Part shown: piece by piece, positions 25,276-37,870 of the stretch
Layout: the number at the start of each line of letters is the position of its first letter
Position numbering within the stretch: position 1 is the stretch's first letter
Assembly (NCBI GenBank): GCA_946807835.1
Contig: OX327704.1
Coordinates: 7,502,001 to 7,566,000, forward strand
DNA length: 64,000 nucleotides
Origin: Ailanthus altissimus
Taxonomy: Eukaryota; Streptophyta; Magnoliopsida; Sapindales; Simaroubaceae
Direction of reading: 5' to 3'
Notes under the pieces: model-generated
The model's database searches: none
Seen by the model: the letters and a program-made list of their open reading frames with translations, nothing else
Told to the model about the DNA's origin: nothing
Made by a program: the position numbers and the translations under genes

Positions 25276-27450
25276 TATTAGGAGTTGATTATTCATGGGT
25301 GTTTGCATGTGGGTTTTGTATTTAACAACAAAATATACATATCTCATACATATAATCACGTAGCAGAAGCTTAAAACTTTGCAGTAAACACAATCATTAC
25401 ATATTAAAAGAATTAACAGATACGAAATTAAGAAATAACCCTTGAACCCTTTGGATGAAAATTGTTGAAGTCCACCGAAATTTAATCTTTGATCAATTCT
25501 AGTAATCAACAATGGTGGGTTTGTTTATCTAGAATGACAGCCTTTGATCCAGCAAAAGTTTAACAACTTAAAATTCTTGATTTTTTCTTTTGATTAACAC
25601 TTAATCAAAACCTCTTTTGCTAAATTGGTTTTAATGCCTTATAAAAGAAAATTATGAATTCAACAACTTGAATCTAATAATCAAAAAATAATTTCTCTTT
25701 TCTCTCTTTGTAATGGCTGGCCAAGTTTTTAGCAAAAAAAAAAATTTAATAAACTTATGAATTTAATTACATTTGTCTTATTTATACAAATGAATTTAAT
25801 TTCATTTATTACACTTAATTTCAATTTGTATTTAACCTAACCTAATCATAGTCAACTCTTAACTCTAGTTAGGTTAAATGAACATTTAAATATTCTAACT
25901 ATAGTTAACACTTAACTCTAGTTAGGTTAAAAGAACATTTAAATATTTTAACTATAGTTAACTAACTTAACCATAGTTAAGTTAACTTTTACTTAACTAT
26001 TAAGTAAGGTTAACTTAACTTAACCAAATGGTTAACTCTTAACCATAGTTAAACTAAATTATTTATTTAACAATTAAATAAATAAATATTTATTTGAATT
26101 ATTTAATAATTAAATAATCATGAAGTGAAATTACATTTATGTCCGTACTAGGTTATCAAGTTAACTAAAGTGAGTCCCACGATTTAACCATATACTTTAG
26201 TTAACTTAATCTTAGTAATTTGCTGAATTTTACTGTATTAAACTATTTAATACGATACGTTGCCCAAGTGCTCAAAGAGTACATTTCATATTAGGACTCC
26301 CTAGGTCTACGCCCGATTCATCAAATGGAACTATTCCATAAGTTCGTGATCGATGCCTTACGCACACGTCACGGATGTTACAAATTAATGCGTTAGACCA
26401 TACAGTTGAGGTTACTACATATTCATATAATTCTTTCGTCATTATATCCTGGATGAGCGGGATATAGATCATTACCATTAAATCTCGATAATTTTATCCG
26501 TTACTTTATCTCCAGATTCGTATCTTAATGAACAATATACGCAAACACTTTTGCTATAATGTTCAAACTTGTAGGAAACTCTTTTTCCAGGTTAATTGCT
26601 TACAACCATAAGACTTTGTAAGATACAATCTCGAAGTATTGGCTATACAACCTATCTATGTGAGCTGGCGGATCCCATATCTACGCATACCAAACTCTAT
26701 AAGTATCGGACCATACCTAGCGACATGTAGCGGTCAGACTATTAAAGGTCTCTGACATACGTGGAACCAAAGTATGGTAGATCTCTCACAAGCCCACCGT
26801 GGCGCTTAGGTCGAAGGACTACAAATACTACTGAACTCGAGAGGACCTTCCTTTAACGGTTTCATAGAATATCTATTAGGGTCCTCGTGAGTCTGTTCAG
26901 TATCCAGTCCTAACTGAATACCTGTATGTCTATATGAGCTTCAACCAAGCTCATGGTTAACTAAGAATAATCATCTGTACAATACAAATATAGATATATA
27001 CTAATCTATATTATTGTGTTTCACCGATAGACCCTCATTGGTGAACATAGATCAAGAACTCTTTATTTGAGAAAATACTTATCTAATGATATTTCTTAAT
27101 ATTTATTGCAACTCTTTGCAACTATGTCAATACTAGTAGATTCTCAGGTCTTTGTCACATTATAGATAAAGTTCTAACTTTTTAGATCTCACTGACTCTT
27201 ATAACCTGTTAACTCTTAGTAGTGCTAACCCTTAGCATTTATAACTATCAGCGTTGCTAACTCTTAGCCTTGGTCTAAACTTCTTTAAACCAGATATGAA
27301 CTTATTCAGATCATACAATGTCTATAATGTTACAAGCTTAATTACCATTTAATAAAGGTTATTAGCGATTTAATAAAATATTCATTGTATAAATATTGCA
27401 AAATAAATATTCATACAAATAGGGATAGCATGTAAGCACAAACCCTAACA
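25276..27450 (-). mobile_element. Family 1 solo LTR nested in the copia 3' LTR
   Basis: Plus strand starts TATTAGGAGTTG (TG decayed to TA) and ends ACCCTAACA, with a perfect target duplication TTTAA (25,271-25,275 and 27,451-27,455). Length 2,175 bp. The host LTR resumes immediately after. A minus-strand TATA box TATAAATAAG lies at 25,796-25,787, downstream of a tandem GTTAACT-rich array. Open frames at 25,255-25,512 and 26,272-26,478 are incidental. Confidence 0.92.
25851..26060 (-). repeat. Tandem GTTAACT/TAACTATAGTTA array in the LTR promoter
   Basis: Units containing aactctagttaggtta recur at 25,861 and 25,914 (53-bp period), followed by taactatagttaac and accatagttaagtt dyads up to 26,060. 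In sense orientation this is 60-260 bp upstream of the TATA box. A diverged counterpart lies at 2,330-2,560. Confidence 0.75.
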
Positions 27451-28238
27451 TTTAACTCTATAGAAATCTCTTTTTTGGGGTATCTATTTTTGGCCAAAAG
27501 ACTTATTGAAACAAAATTCTCAAAGCATCAGGATATATAAGTCACCTACATTAGCTGACGAATTCAATATCTACGCATATTGAACTCCATAAGCATTAGA
27601 CCATACCCAACGACACTCAGCGGTTAGACCATGAAAGGTCTCTAACATGCGTGAAGTCAAAGCATCATGGATTACTCATAAGTCTACTGTGGCGCTCAGC
27701 TTAAAGGACCACGAATACTACTCAACTTGAAAAGACCCTCTATTGACTATTTTATGGGATGTCTATTAGAGGTCCTTATGAGTCTTTTTAGTATTTAGTC
27801 ATCACTGAATATTTGTATGCTCATACGAACTTTCATTAAGCCCATGGTCTGTTAAAACTAACCATCCAAACAATCTAGATATAGACATACACTGATCCGA
27901 AAGGAATATCAATCAACTCATATCGACAACCATGGATTAGGAACGATGTTTTAGTGAATACACTCCATAATGACATTTCTTAGCACTATTTATAACTATT
28001 TACAACTATGTTATTACTAATGCATTCTCGAGTCTTTATCTCAGTTTAGACAAGGTGTTAACTTTTAAAATTGCTAACTTTTAGTATTGACCTAAACTCC
28101 TTTAGATTAGATCTAAACTCTTTTAGATCTATAATGTCTATAAATATTACAAACTTCTTACTATATAACTATATATTAACAACTATTATTGATATAATTA
28201 TTGTTTATCAAAATGGCACATAAGCACCATATCCAAAA

Positions 28239-30590
28239 GCTCTCACTTACTATAGTACCATTCACAATTATATCTAATCTATCGACTCTATATGTTTCTC
28301 AAACACTTTAGGAGTTAAGGCCCTAGTGAGAGGGTTCGTTATATTTCCTATAGGATCTACTCTAGATACTATTACATCTCTTTCGACCAAGCTTTGTTTA
28401 ATTACATGGTATTTGCTCTAGTACCATTCATAATTATATCTAATCTATCGACTCTATGTGTTTCTCAAACACTTTAGGAGTTAAGGCCCTAGTGAGAAGG
28501 TCCGTTATATTTCTTATAAGATCTACTATAGATAATATTACATCTCTTTCAACCAAGATTTGTTTAATTACATGGTATTTGATCTTCACATGTTTATACT
28601 TTTTGTGTGTGTTTTGGCTACTATGATTGAGCAATTACCACGCAATTGTCATAATACAGTGGGATAGGATTCACTAAACCTGGAACTACTCTGAATTCAA
28701 CAATTATTTTACATATCCATGTTGCTTCCTTTACAACTTTTAAAGCTGCAAGGTATTCTTCTTCCAAGGTAGAATTAGCTATAGACACTTACTTAACACG
28801 CTACTAACTGATTGCGGCACCTATTGAGAAGAACATATATATTCGGATGTAGACTTTCTATCATCTGAATCAAACTCGAAGTCTGAATTGATGTATCCTC
28901 TCCCTTTTAAGTTATATTCTCCATGTTTCTGAAACTTATCAATTATTTTTCTAAAATATTTCAGGATACCAGCTTATAACACTTACAACTTTACTGATGT
29001 CAAGTTTCGTACACAATATGACGTATATCAAGCTACTTATAGCTGATGCATATATTATGTCAGACACTCTAACCTTTTCATCTGTCATCTAAAGAGACTT
29101 TTTCCTAGAAAGATGATTGCCATGTTTAAAAGGTACATTAACTATCTTACAGTAATTAGGTTTAGACCTTTCACGAACATTTTTTATGTATAAAGATTGA
29201 AAGAGTCCTATCAACTTCCTAGCTCTAGATCTATCTCTATAAAGCTCTATACCTAGTATATAAGAAACCTTTCCCCAATCCTTCATAGTGAGATTTTTAC
29301 TTAATAATTCTTGACTAACTATTACATACAAATATAATTTATGATAATGAGCATGTCATCCATATAAAGAACCTTAAAGATAATTTTGCTTCCACTACCC
29401 TTTTTGAATACACATGTTTCTTCTTCATTTTTAATAAAACCAGATTCTGTAATTTCTTTATCAAAATGAAAATTCCAACTTTAGGTAGCCTACTTTAGTC
29501 TATAAATAGACTTCTTTAGTCTGTATACTAGATTAGAATTTTGGCTAGATGTAAAACCTTTAGGTTGTTCCATGTATATCTCTTACTTGAGATATACATT
29601 CTAAAATACTATCTTTACATCCATCTACTAGATTTCATGGATTTAAATATGTTACAATAGCTAATGAAATTCGTATCGACTTTAGCATGGTCAGTGGAAA
29701 ATAGTTTTCTCATAATCGATCCCAGATCACTGAGTGTAACTTTTTACCACTAGTCGGGCTTTAAAGGTTTTTACCTCCAATAGGCCCTTACGCTTTCGCT
29801 TGTAAACAATTATATAACCAATAAGAACTATTCCTTTAGGAATCTTAATCAAGTCTTAGACTTGATTGACATATTTTGAGTCAATTTTAGATTTCATAGT
29901 TTCTTGCCATTCTCCCAAATTGATGTTTAATATCACCTCTCAACAAGTCATAGGATCTTTTCCTTCAACTAAGAAAACCCTAAGGGCAGCTTCAAGTATT
30001 AAACATACCTTACAGATATCCTTAACATCCTTTTCGACTTATGTGGAGGGTGTGTCTAAAAGGCGTTTCACTTAATTGAGTATAAAGTTTCATCATCGGT
30101 TCCATAATTCTTAAATTGACTTCGCCAAGTTCAGTCATTCTATAATCCTCACAACCTATAAGAAATTCTTTCTCTAAGAAATTGGCATTACAAAAAATAA
30201 ACGATTCATTCCTCTTGGATCATAGAACTGAAATTATTTGAACCGATACTTATACCCATTAGGTGCAAGTTTATCTTGTTGGGTAACTTTTATGAAAACA
30301 TGGCAGCCCTAAATATTAACGTACTTAAAACTCGGTTTCCTGCCAGTCTATATCTCATATAGAGTAGTAAGGACGGCTTTTGATGAAACTTTGTTCAACA
30401 AGTGAAGCAGTCTCTTGAGTATAACCTATAGATATTTTTGAAAGATCGGTGTAACTCATAAACAACTAGTCTTTATCTAATAAAGTCGGATTCCTCCTTT
30501 TTGAAAACACTATTATATTTTAAGAATATGTGGAGGACTATAGTGAGTGAGAATCTTATTCTCCTTTAAATATTTTAGAAATAAACCATC
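28239..30590 (-). pseudogene. Ty1/copia pol relic (integrase end, RT, RNase H)
   Basis: On the minus strand, right to left: an integrase C-terminal part with FLEKEFL near 30,180; the post-integrase linker; RT with GEWQETMKSKID, KARLVVK, LVYRLKKSIYRLK and YMDDML (29,350-29,370); MKDWGKVSYILGIE and FQSLYIKNV (29,089-29,290); RNase H ending HVIKQILVERD, DLLTRALTPKVFEKHI (28,440-28,634). The catalytic YMDD is readable, but stops and frameshifts are everywhere. 5' half and 5' LTR are not seen, so the element is truncated. Lineage within copia cannot be fixed from the sequence alone. Confidence 0.88.
28251..28582 (-). repeat. 166-bp tandem duplication at the copia RNase H end
   Basis: Copies start at gtaccattca (28,255 and 28,421) and are about 95% identical over roughly 165 bp, repeating the PKVFEKHI-coding end of pol. 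Confidence 0.88.
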
Positions 30591-30619
30591 ATGTATTTAT
30601 CGCTTCAATCTAATCAAAG

Positions 30620-31150
30620 ACATTTAATACATAACTGGTTAAATAGGAAAAATCGAATCAGACCAAACTATTTTTTTAGTTCAATTTTTTTGGTTTTGGA
30701 CTTTTTTAATTTTTTTAATTTTAAATTGTGGATATTTTTAATTTATTTGTCGAAAACAATTATTGGATCATTTTTTAACCTAATTTTTGGGTTTGAGATA
30801 AATTTAAATTTTTATTTATTAATAATATACTAATTTATAATATTAGGGATTTAGAGTTTAGGGTTTTTTCAATTTTTGAATTTTAATAGTGAGTGAGTAA
30901 AATTGTGTATAGGCAAATATATGTTTATATTTTCAAATCCCCAATTATTTAGTGCCATGTGGTAATGTAATTGAAAATTATCGAAATACCCAATTTTTTG
31001 GTTGAGTTATATTTTTGATAAAACCAAACTGCACTGGTCGATTTTCCCAAAAAATATAACCGAACCCTTTTTTGTGATATAAAAATTGAACCTGCTAGTT
31101 CGGTAGTTTAGTTTGTTTTTCCTATTTTCGATTTTTTTGCCCATCCTTAG
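30620..31150. mobile_element. Possible fold-back element with AACCGAA-like ends
   Basis: Left part has aaataggaaaaatcgaatcag; the right end in reverse complement has aaataggaaaaacaaactaaac followed by ccgaac. AT-rich interior with a long T-rich frame (30,591-30,833) that is not a gene. No target duplication identified. Confidence 0.3.
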
Positions 31151-31893
31151 GTCCATATATGCTAGTTGAGCTTTTCAAAGTAAAGCTTTTAGAAATACAA
31201 CCTTTAAGAAAACAATTATTAATCATTTTGTTGTTAATTAAAAAAACTCTTTTAAAGTATTAGATCGTTTAGTTTTACCTTGTTAAAAGTCCTTATTTGT
31301 TATTAAATTACAAAAAATTATACTTATTAAAAATTATACTCAAAATTTAAATAATTCAAATAACTTTTTTATATATAAGTTTAAATTTATCATGTATTTT
31401 TTCAAATTAAATTTCTTAAAACATAATAATCAAGTAAGATTAATACATAGTAATCAACGAATCAATATAAATTATTTTATTTGGTACAAAAATTAAAAAT
31501 AAAATAATATTTCTTTTGTTTAAAAAATAAATGAAAGATTTTAATAAATTCTTATAAAAATATGATGGTATTAGAGATATGGAGAATTAGAGATATAATA
31601 ACTTTTAAGAAAATATTAAAAATATTTTAGTTGAATATGTTTTTATTAAGGGTAAACTATGAAAATAAGAAAATATTATTATGGTATACATTATATTACA
31701 CACATATTAAAAAAGCTCTATTCTCAAAAGTTTAAAATTTGAGCTTTTGCAAGTAAAAACAAAATAATTTTTTTAATCTCCAAAATCTTTTCTTTAATTG
31801 TAATTAAATATCATCAAAAAATTTGAAAAGAACTTTTGATATTAAAAAAGCTTTTTTGACCAGTAGAAAAAACTCAACCAAACAGGTACTAAG
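31150..31893. mobile_element. Possible MITE with imperfect terminal inverted repeats
   Basis: Left end ...gttgagcttttcaaagtaaagcttt and right end, reverse complemented, ...tttggttgagttttttctactgg...aaagcttttt, are inverted relatives. Right end reads aactcaaccaaacaggtac, a style common to plant hAT-type MITEs. The interior has no coding potential. Boundaries are approximate. Confidence 0.35.
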
Positions 31894-33138
31894 CAGTATC
31901 ACACAAAAGCCCATCTCATAACACTTTTATGATTTTATGCCATAGCTCACCAATCACCTACTGCCATGTAGTGGCCACAAATTTGTGTCACAACAATGAA
32001 AAATTTAAGAATTATTTCTCTTAAATAATTTTTTATAAGTTTAATCAAAGGAAAATCTGATTGGTTAATCACAATAACAAAGCTAAATCACACACCTTAA
32101 CAAGTGACAATAACGTAGCATTATTAAAAGTTATTAAGGGGAGTTTTCTTTTTTCTTATCATTTATAACTTATTGAACTTAAAAATTCCCTATAATGTTA
32201 ACTTTTTCTTTTAATTTAGATATCAATGAATTTATTCTTATCTCATTTATAACCCGACTTGGAAAAATGGTAGTGTAGAAGATAAATTTTATAGTTAATG
32301 AAAGTGCTATTAAAGTAGGGATGGTAGAATTTTTTGCAAAGTTGGGTTTTCGTGAGGACTTGCCTTAAATAAGGAGTAACTCAAGTTGCATTTTAAGTAT
32401 TATTTGGAGATTGGGCGGGTTTGAGTATTGTAATCCAAATCGAATTAAGTTCTAGTTGGATTTGAGGATAAGTTAATTTTTCAAAACCCATTCCAAATAT
32501 TTGATTTAAAAAAATTAGTGTAGAAAAAATTTACATATTTATATAAATTAAAGTTGGTTACGTGCTAAATCTGAAGGTATAAAATTTATTTATATATTTT
32601 TTTTAAAAAATTTAATTTTGATTCATACTTTTTATTTTTAATTCCTTTCTTGATTCTTTAAATTATATTTAATATTAGATACTTACTTTCAAATTTGAGT
32701 GAATTTATTTATTGAAAGAAAAAAGATGAAGAGGAACAAATAAAATAGGTAAATAATTTTATTACCATTTTTAGTTTCTTAGTCATCACTCATCTAACTC
32801 AAAATTTCTTTTACTTTGTGTTATAGGTGCCAAAGTTCAAAGAAACTATTAATTTTTGTAATTTTTTAGATTTTAATTCATGTTATTAATTTTAAAATTA
32901 GTAATTGATGACTTAAAAACTCGATATAGTTATATTTTCATGTGATATTTACATTTTTTTTATATTATGATTTTATAGGGTAAAAGACTATTTCACAAAA
33001 TAAATCATTACAAATAAAAAAACTATTTAAGAAATTAAAAAAAAAGGTATGGGGTACTTATAGGGATCCCCAAACCCGAATTACATATATTAGGTACGAA
33101 AATTCTTATGCTATTCAGGTATAGGGATTGGGATTGTG
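31894..33138. other. AT-rich intergenic DNA
   Basis: No ORF, RNA gene or repeat family was recognised. Several homopolymer runs. Confidence 0.5.
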
Positions 33139-33143
33139 ATCAC

Positions 33144-34103
33144 TGTTGAGATTTATGCTTATGTGTCATTTTTTAATGTATGAATATTTGTTTAATATTT
33201 ATACTAGTATTATCATTTTATTAAATTGCTAATTATATTTTATATAAGGTAAGATGCTTGTAACGATTCAGACATTGTATGATCTAAAAGAGTTCAAATC
33301 TAGTCTAAATGTTGAGATTTATGTATATCTGAAAGAGTTCAGGTATAGGGATAGAGATTGTGATCACTGTTGAGATTTATGCTTACGTGTTATCTCTTAA
33401 TGTATGAATATTTGTTAATATTTATACTAGTATTATCATTTTATTAAATTGTTAATTATATTTTATATATAGTAAGATGCTTGTAACGATTCAAACATTA
33501 TATGATCTGAAAGAGTTCAGATCTAGTCTAAATGAGTTTAGATCAGTGCTAAGAGTTAGCAACACTAAGAGTTATAAATACTAAAAGTTGACACTAATAA
33601 AAGTTATCAGAATTAGTGATATCTAAAGAGTTAGAGTCTTGATTAAAATGGGATAAAGACCTAAGAATATATTAGTAATGACATAATTATAAAGAGTTGT
33701 AAATAGTATTAGAAAATGTCATTATGTAAATATGTAGAGAGAAAAACTAGAAAGAAAAAAAAATTCACTTATTTTTCTTTCAAAAAATAAAAATTTTATT
33801 GCTGAAAATTCAATTACTACTATTCTAGCTTTACAATCCCACCGAATTGTTGTGAATTAAAATTGAATAAAAGTGTACTTCAAGATGAGCTCAAAGTTTG
33901 AGCTAAGAAGAATCTGAAATTAAAATTTTCACCGAAGGTCATCAAATATATATTTTTATAATTCTAAGTTGTTAATGATTTAAGTTACATGTATATATAT
34001 TGATTACATACTTAATGTTGTGAAATTCGTATATATGATACACATATTTAGTTGTTTTTAATATGTACACAATTATATGCATACATCTTAAAATATGTTA
34101 ACA
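33144..34103 (+). mobile_element. Deleted family 1 LTR with duplicated left end (960 bp)
   Basis: Starts TGTTGAGATTTATGC and ends AAAATATGTTAACA. Flanks ATCAC (33,139-33,143) and ATTAC (34,104-34,108). It lacks about 1.2 kb of the middle (junction near 33,735) and its first 160 bp, with some left flank, is repeated with a 224-bp period. Hairpin array at 33,504-33,640. Confidence 0.8.
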
Positions 34104-34108
34104 ATTAC

Positions 34109-35365
34109 TACCCCAACTTGCCCCATTACCACTCCTATAATAAAGGAATCAACTTTAATTGTTATTCTGAAACGTGCAAAGAACTACACAATGTTGTGCT
34201 CGCTTTTATAAGGTGTTTTTAGTTGAACATTTTGGCCACTTCACTAGAAAGTTATGAAGAGCAATAATATCTTTCATTACAATTTTATCCTCGTTAAAAG
34301 GGAGTAGTGCTACACTTGCGTATTTAGAATATAAAATTCGTATCTTAATTAATATGTTTCAAGTGATGACTATCATTTGTTAAATAATTATTAAATTTTT
34401 ATTTTTTATTTTATTATATTTATATAATATCATATTAATTAAGATACAAATTTTATATTTAAACTATATAATTATAATATTATTTAAAAAAAAAAAAAAG
34501 AAAGGGAGCTAACAAGGAATAAGCAAAGGGGATGTAATATCAGTCGAGCATCAGTTGGCAAAAAAAAAAAAAGCCATGTGTATCAGCCTCTTGGGCCTCA
34601 TATGTCTTGGGCCTTTATTTAATTCTAATAAAAGGGCCTGGCTGAAATTATCTACAATCAAGTTATGCTGCCAAACTTTCTTGGCCCGTCATGAAACTAC
34701 CTGATTCTCTAATGGCCGAAGACTAAGGGCCTGATACTTTCCATAGTTAGACTTTCGGCTAGAGAAAAGGGCCACGGTCCTTGACAGCAAATTTGCTGAA
34801 AAATGTGTGAAAATCATCTCAGTTGATTCCCGTTATCACGGGGCAGAATATCATAGATTTTGGTTGCTTTGTGATGATGCAATATTCTAACTCTAGAGAA
34901 GGACATTTCGAATGCTTTATGATGACAAACCAAATTTATTCTTATTATTGCTATTTACTCTTTTTTTTTTTAAATATCATTATCATTATTGCTTTTAAAA
35001 TGATTTAAATGTGAATCAACTCCAAATTTATTGTATCCTTGCAAGTGATATTATTATTATTATTATTATTTTGAAAATGATATTATTTGTTGAACCACCT
35101 AATACCATTTAAGAAACGCAATGCCTCGCCCATCTAGATCACTTTTTTTATTCACCCTTTTTGGCTTGTAATTTATCGTTCATTATTTGATCTTTGAAAC
35201 TTAGTATTCACTATAAACTTAATTATTATGCTCTTTCTAGGTGACCTTTGATTTTGCTTAAAATGATCCCAAGTTTTCAAGCTTAAAAAAAAAAAAATTT
35301 ATCCACAAGTATCATCATTTGTAAAATCAATATTCATTTAACATAAGTAAAACAAAACCACCCTT
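34109..35365. other. Intergenic DNA downstream of COMT
   Basis: No gene seen. Contains poly-A runs near 34,486 and 34,560, and an (ATT)n microsatellite at about 35,050-35,072. The open frame at 34,823-35,008 has no recognisable content. Confidence 0.5.
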
Positions 35366-35371
35366 TTTATT
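35366..35371 (-). terminator. Poly(A) signal AATAAA for COMT
   Basis: AATAAA on the minus strand about 108 nt past the stop codon, in a T/A-rich 3' context suitable for plant polyadenylation. Not proven to be the one used. Confidence 0.5.
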
Positions 35372-35478
35372 GTTTTTTTATGGGCAAGAAATTGATACAT
35401 ATATATAGGGAAAGGCACATTTGAGAGGTAAGTGCCAAGTAGAATCTAGAAACAAAAGGATCAGGCTCGAGACATCAC

Positions 35479-37870
35479 TCATGCCTTTTTAAGAAACTCC
35501 ATAACATAGGTGTTAAAGGCAGAGCACACAACTTGGAAACCCTTAAATCCAGCAGCCAGAGCCAAGGCCTTAAATTCCTGTTCAGTCCTCTCTTTGCCAC
35601 CTGGATTATGAGCCAACATGATGCAGTCGATGTGAATGACTACCTTTGATGAAAGGCTGGGATCTGGGGTCACTGGAAGAACACATTCAGCAACAATCAC
35701 TTTCCCATTCTCGGAAAGTGCTTCGTAGCAGTTCTTCAAAAACTTCACACAGTGCTCATCACTCCAATCGTGACATATCCACTACAACAGCCACATATAT
35801 GTCAATAAATCAACAAACCTTGATTCAGAAATTCAAGCTACGTTTTGTTCATGGTTCATGTAATTAGATTAAACATTTGTTTCAGTTAAGCATGTCCCAT
35901 CGGCCCCAAGTACTATGGTTTAAACCTGGCAAAAGCTTGCATAATCTCATGGTACTTTCGGCTGGTAAGATACCACTAGCACTATCATAAATCATAATCG
36001 GCTCCAACAAACTCACCTTCATAAAAATAGCATCTCCTTTTGGAACGTTAACAAACATGTCTCCCCCAACATGTTCAACACCTACATCAAATTAAACCCA
36101 AAAGCATAAGATAGCAAAACGACAACACTTCAGAATATGATGTGGGCATGTAAAAATTTTAGCCTATGACTTCAATACCAGGGTAAGCTGGAGCATCCTC
36201 AATGACATGAGGCAAATCGAAGTTAATGCCTTTAATGGAGGGGTACTTGGAGATAATCATGTTAAGTGTGGCTCCAATTCCACCACCAACGTCCACAACA
36301 GAGTTCAGGCCCTCAAAGCCTTTGTAAGTCTCGAGGATTTTCTTCATAGTAATGGTAGAATGAGAAGACATTCCGTTGTTGAAAATCCTATTGAATCTAG
36401 GATCTTTGCCGTGATACTCAAACGCAGTCATCCCGTAGGCCTTGTTGAATGGAATGCCACCTTCAAGCACTGCTTCTTTTAAGTAGTACCTGCAGCGAAA
36501 CACATTCCTCAGACAATCTTCATAGAAACAACTTATTCAATTTGATTTTACTTTTTAATTTTCTGAATTTTTGTGAAGAAAATTGGAATACCCATACAAA
36601 AGTTGTATAAAAAGATGGAAAGGTTTAGATTTTAGTTTTAGAAAACTAATGAAAATATTATTTTCATTATTATCACTTCTTTTCTTCCTTTGCTTTGGTG
36701 AATGGTGGATGTTCTAGGAATTAAGAAATACAATTTAAGAAAGTCTATACTATTGCAAGAAAAATCAAAGAATGTTTTTCTTATCTTTTAAGTTGGGACG
36801 CAAAATATATTTTAGTGGTAGGTGGTAAGTGGTAGGTGGTAGGTATTGTGGTGGGCCCCGTTCCTCAAGCAGGTGATTATCAACTGACTTTCCTATCCCC
36901 ATCACCAATACTCCATTAGTCCTCCACCAGTTCTTTTCTAAAGAAAAAATAAAATAAAATTTACGGTATGTGCATAATCTAAATGTTCATGTGGTATTTA
37001 CCAAAGGGATAACACAAAGGAGAGAAAGACTAAATAGATAGACACCACAAATTATTCTCAATCTTAATAATTAATTAAGAAGTATTAACAATATTTCTCC
37101 ATATTATGAGTAGAAATCCAAAAAAAGAAAAAAAAGACTTGAAAAGAGAGAAAAAGAGATTAGCACTAATTTTTGTTTCGGATTTTTTACTGTTTTATAT
37201 TTTTGGGGACCAAAATTTTGTTGAGAATTTGATACCAAAACTAGAGGCATCAACAATAATCGAATTATACACACCAATCAAAGAGAATAAATTAAATTTT
37301 GGGATAATATGATGGAAGCATATGGACCTCAATATTGAAAATATACAAATAAAAGCCAAGTCGTAGAACTAATAATAATATACAAAAATAGAACATAAAT
37401 TTAACATTACTGACAATTAATGCATCAACAAAGATTTTGATGGCTTACCAGCTCTCCATAAGGACCTTGTCCTGGTTCATAAGACAGAGATCGGAAAGAG
37501 TGACACCATCTTCATTTTTGGTCAGGTATTTACAAACGGGCGCAAGACCATAAAGCCTTTCAACTTTGCCATCGGGGAGACTGCGCAAAGAGCAATTAAG
37601 AATTGAGTAGCTTGCCAGTAGGCGCAGGATTCGATCGAGCATAACTGGTGCATCTGGGTTCTTTGTGGGGAGCTGAGAAGCGATGTCTTTTGGAGAAACG
37701 AAAGCCCCAGGGCCAGCTTTAGCAATTATCTCCAAGAGGTCGAGCTCTATGGTTGATTTGAGGACCATGGGCAAGACTGAGGCACTCGTTAGCTGCATGG
37801 CAAAGAGGTTTGCTTCTTCATCTGAGACGTGGGTTGGGGTCATTTGCGTTTCATGACTTGTTGAACCCAT
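35479..37870 (-). CDS. COMT: Caffeic acid 3-O-methyltransferase, 4 exons
   Basis: SAM-dependent cytosolic enzyme of the lignin pathway; the family methylates the 3/5-hydroxyl of caffeoyl/5-hydroxyconiferyl compounds. Exons: 37,870-37,449, 36,489-36,179, 36,081-36,017, 35,781-35,479 (TGA). All introns are GT-AG (959, 97 and 235 bp) and phases join cleanly to 366 residues, the usual family length. Visible features: N-terminal dimerisation domain; SAM motif VVDVGGGIG (205-213), GINFDLP (228-234), GGDMF (250-254), K266; catalytic H270 in [10 protein letters not shown]298, E330 in GGKERT. By alignment to alfalfa COMT (one-residue offset), pocket residues M131, N132, L137, A163, H167, F173, F177, M181, H184, I320, M321, N325 are kept. 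Oddities: I212 where Thr is usual, and S183 next to H184 where Asp is usual. Start has context AAAATGGG. Paralogues acting on other phenolics cannot be excluded. Confidence 0.95.

Larger units (their letters stand above)
24375..28238 (-). mobile_element. 3' LTR of the minus-strand copia relic (family 1), split
   Basis: The plus strand begins TGTTCACATGTATCC and ends gcaccatatccaaaa, next to gctctcacttac. Read on the minus strand this is AAGTGAGAGC followed by the LTR start, the usual copia polypurine tract position right after pol. It therefore links family 1 LTRs to a Ty1/copia element. A second family 1 LTR sits at 25,276-27,450; without it the LTR is about 1.69 kb. Confidence 0.75.

Noticed and set aside
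30591..30833. 80-codon Phe/Leu/Ile-rich frame resembling membrane protein
   Set aside because: Low-complexity T-rich DNA in a fold-back element; composition alone explains it.
36207..36482. 91-codon plus-strand open frame
   Set aside because: Exactly antisense to COMT exon 2; a shadow of conserved coding sequence. The frame at 35,646-35,867 is likewise antisense to exon 4 and intron.
37522..37725. 67-codon minus-strand open frame
   Set aside because: Out-of-frame reading inside COMT exon 1.
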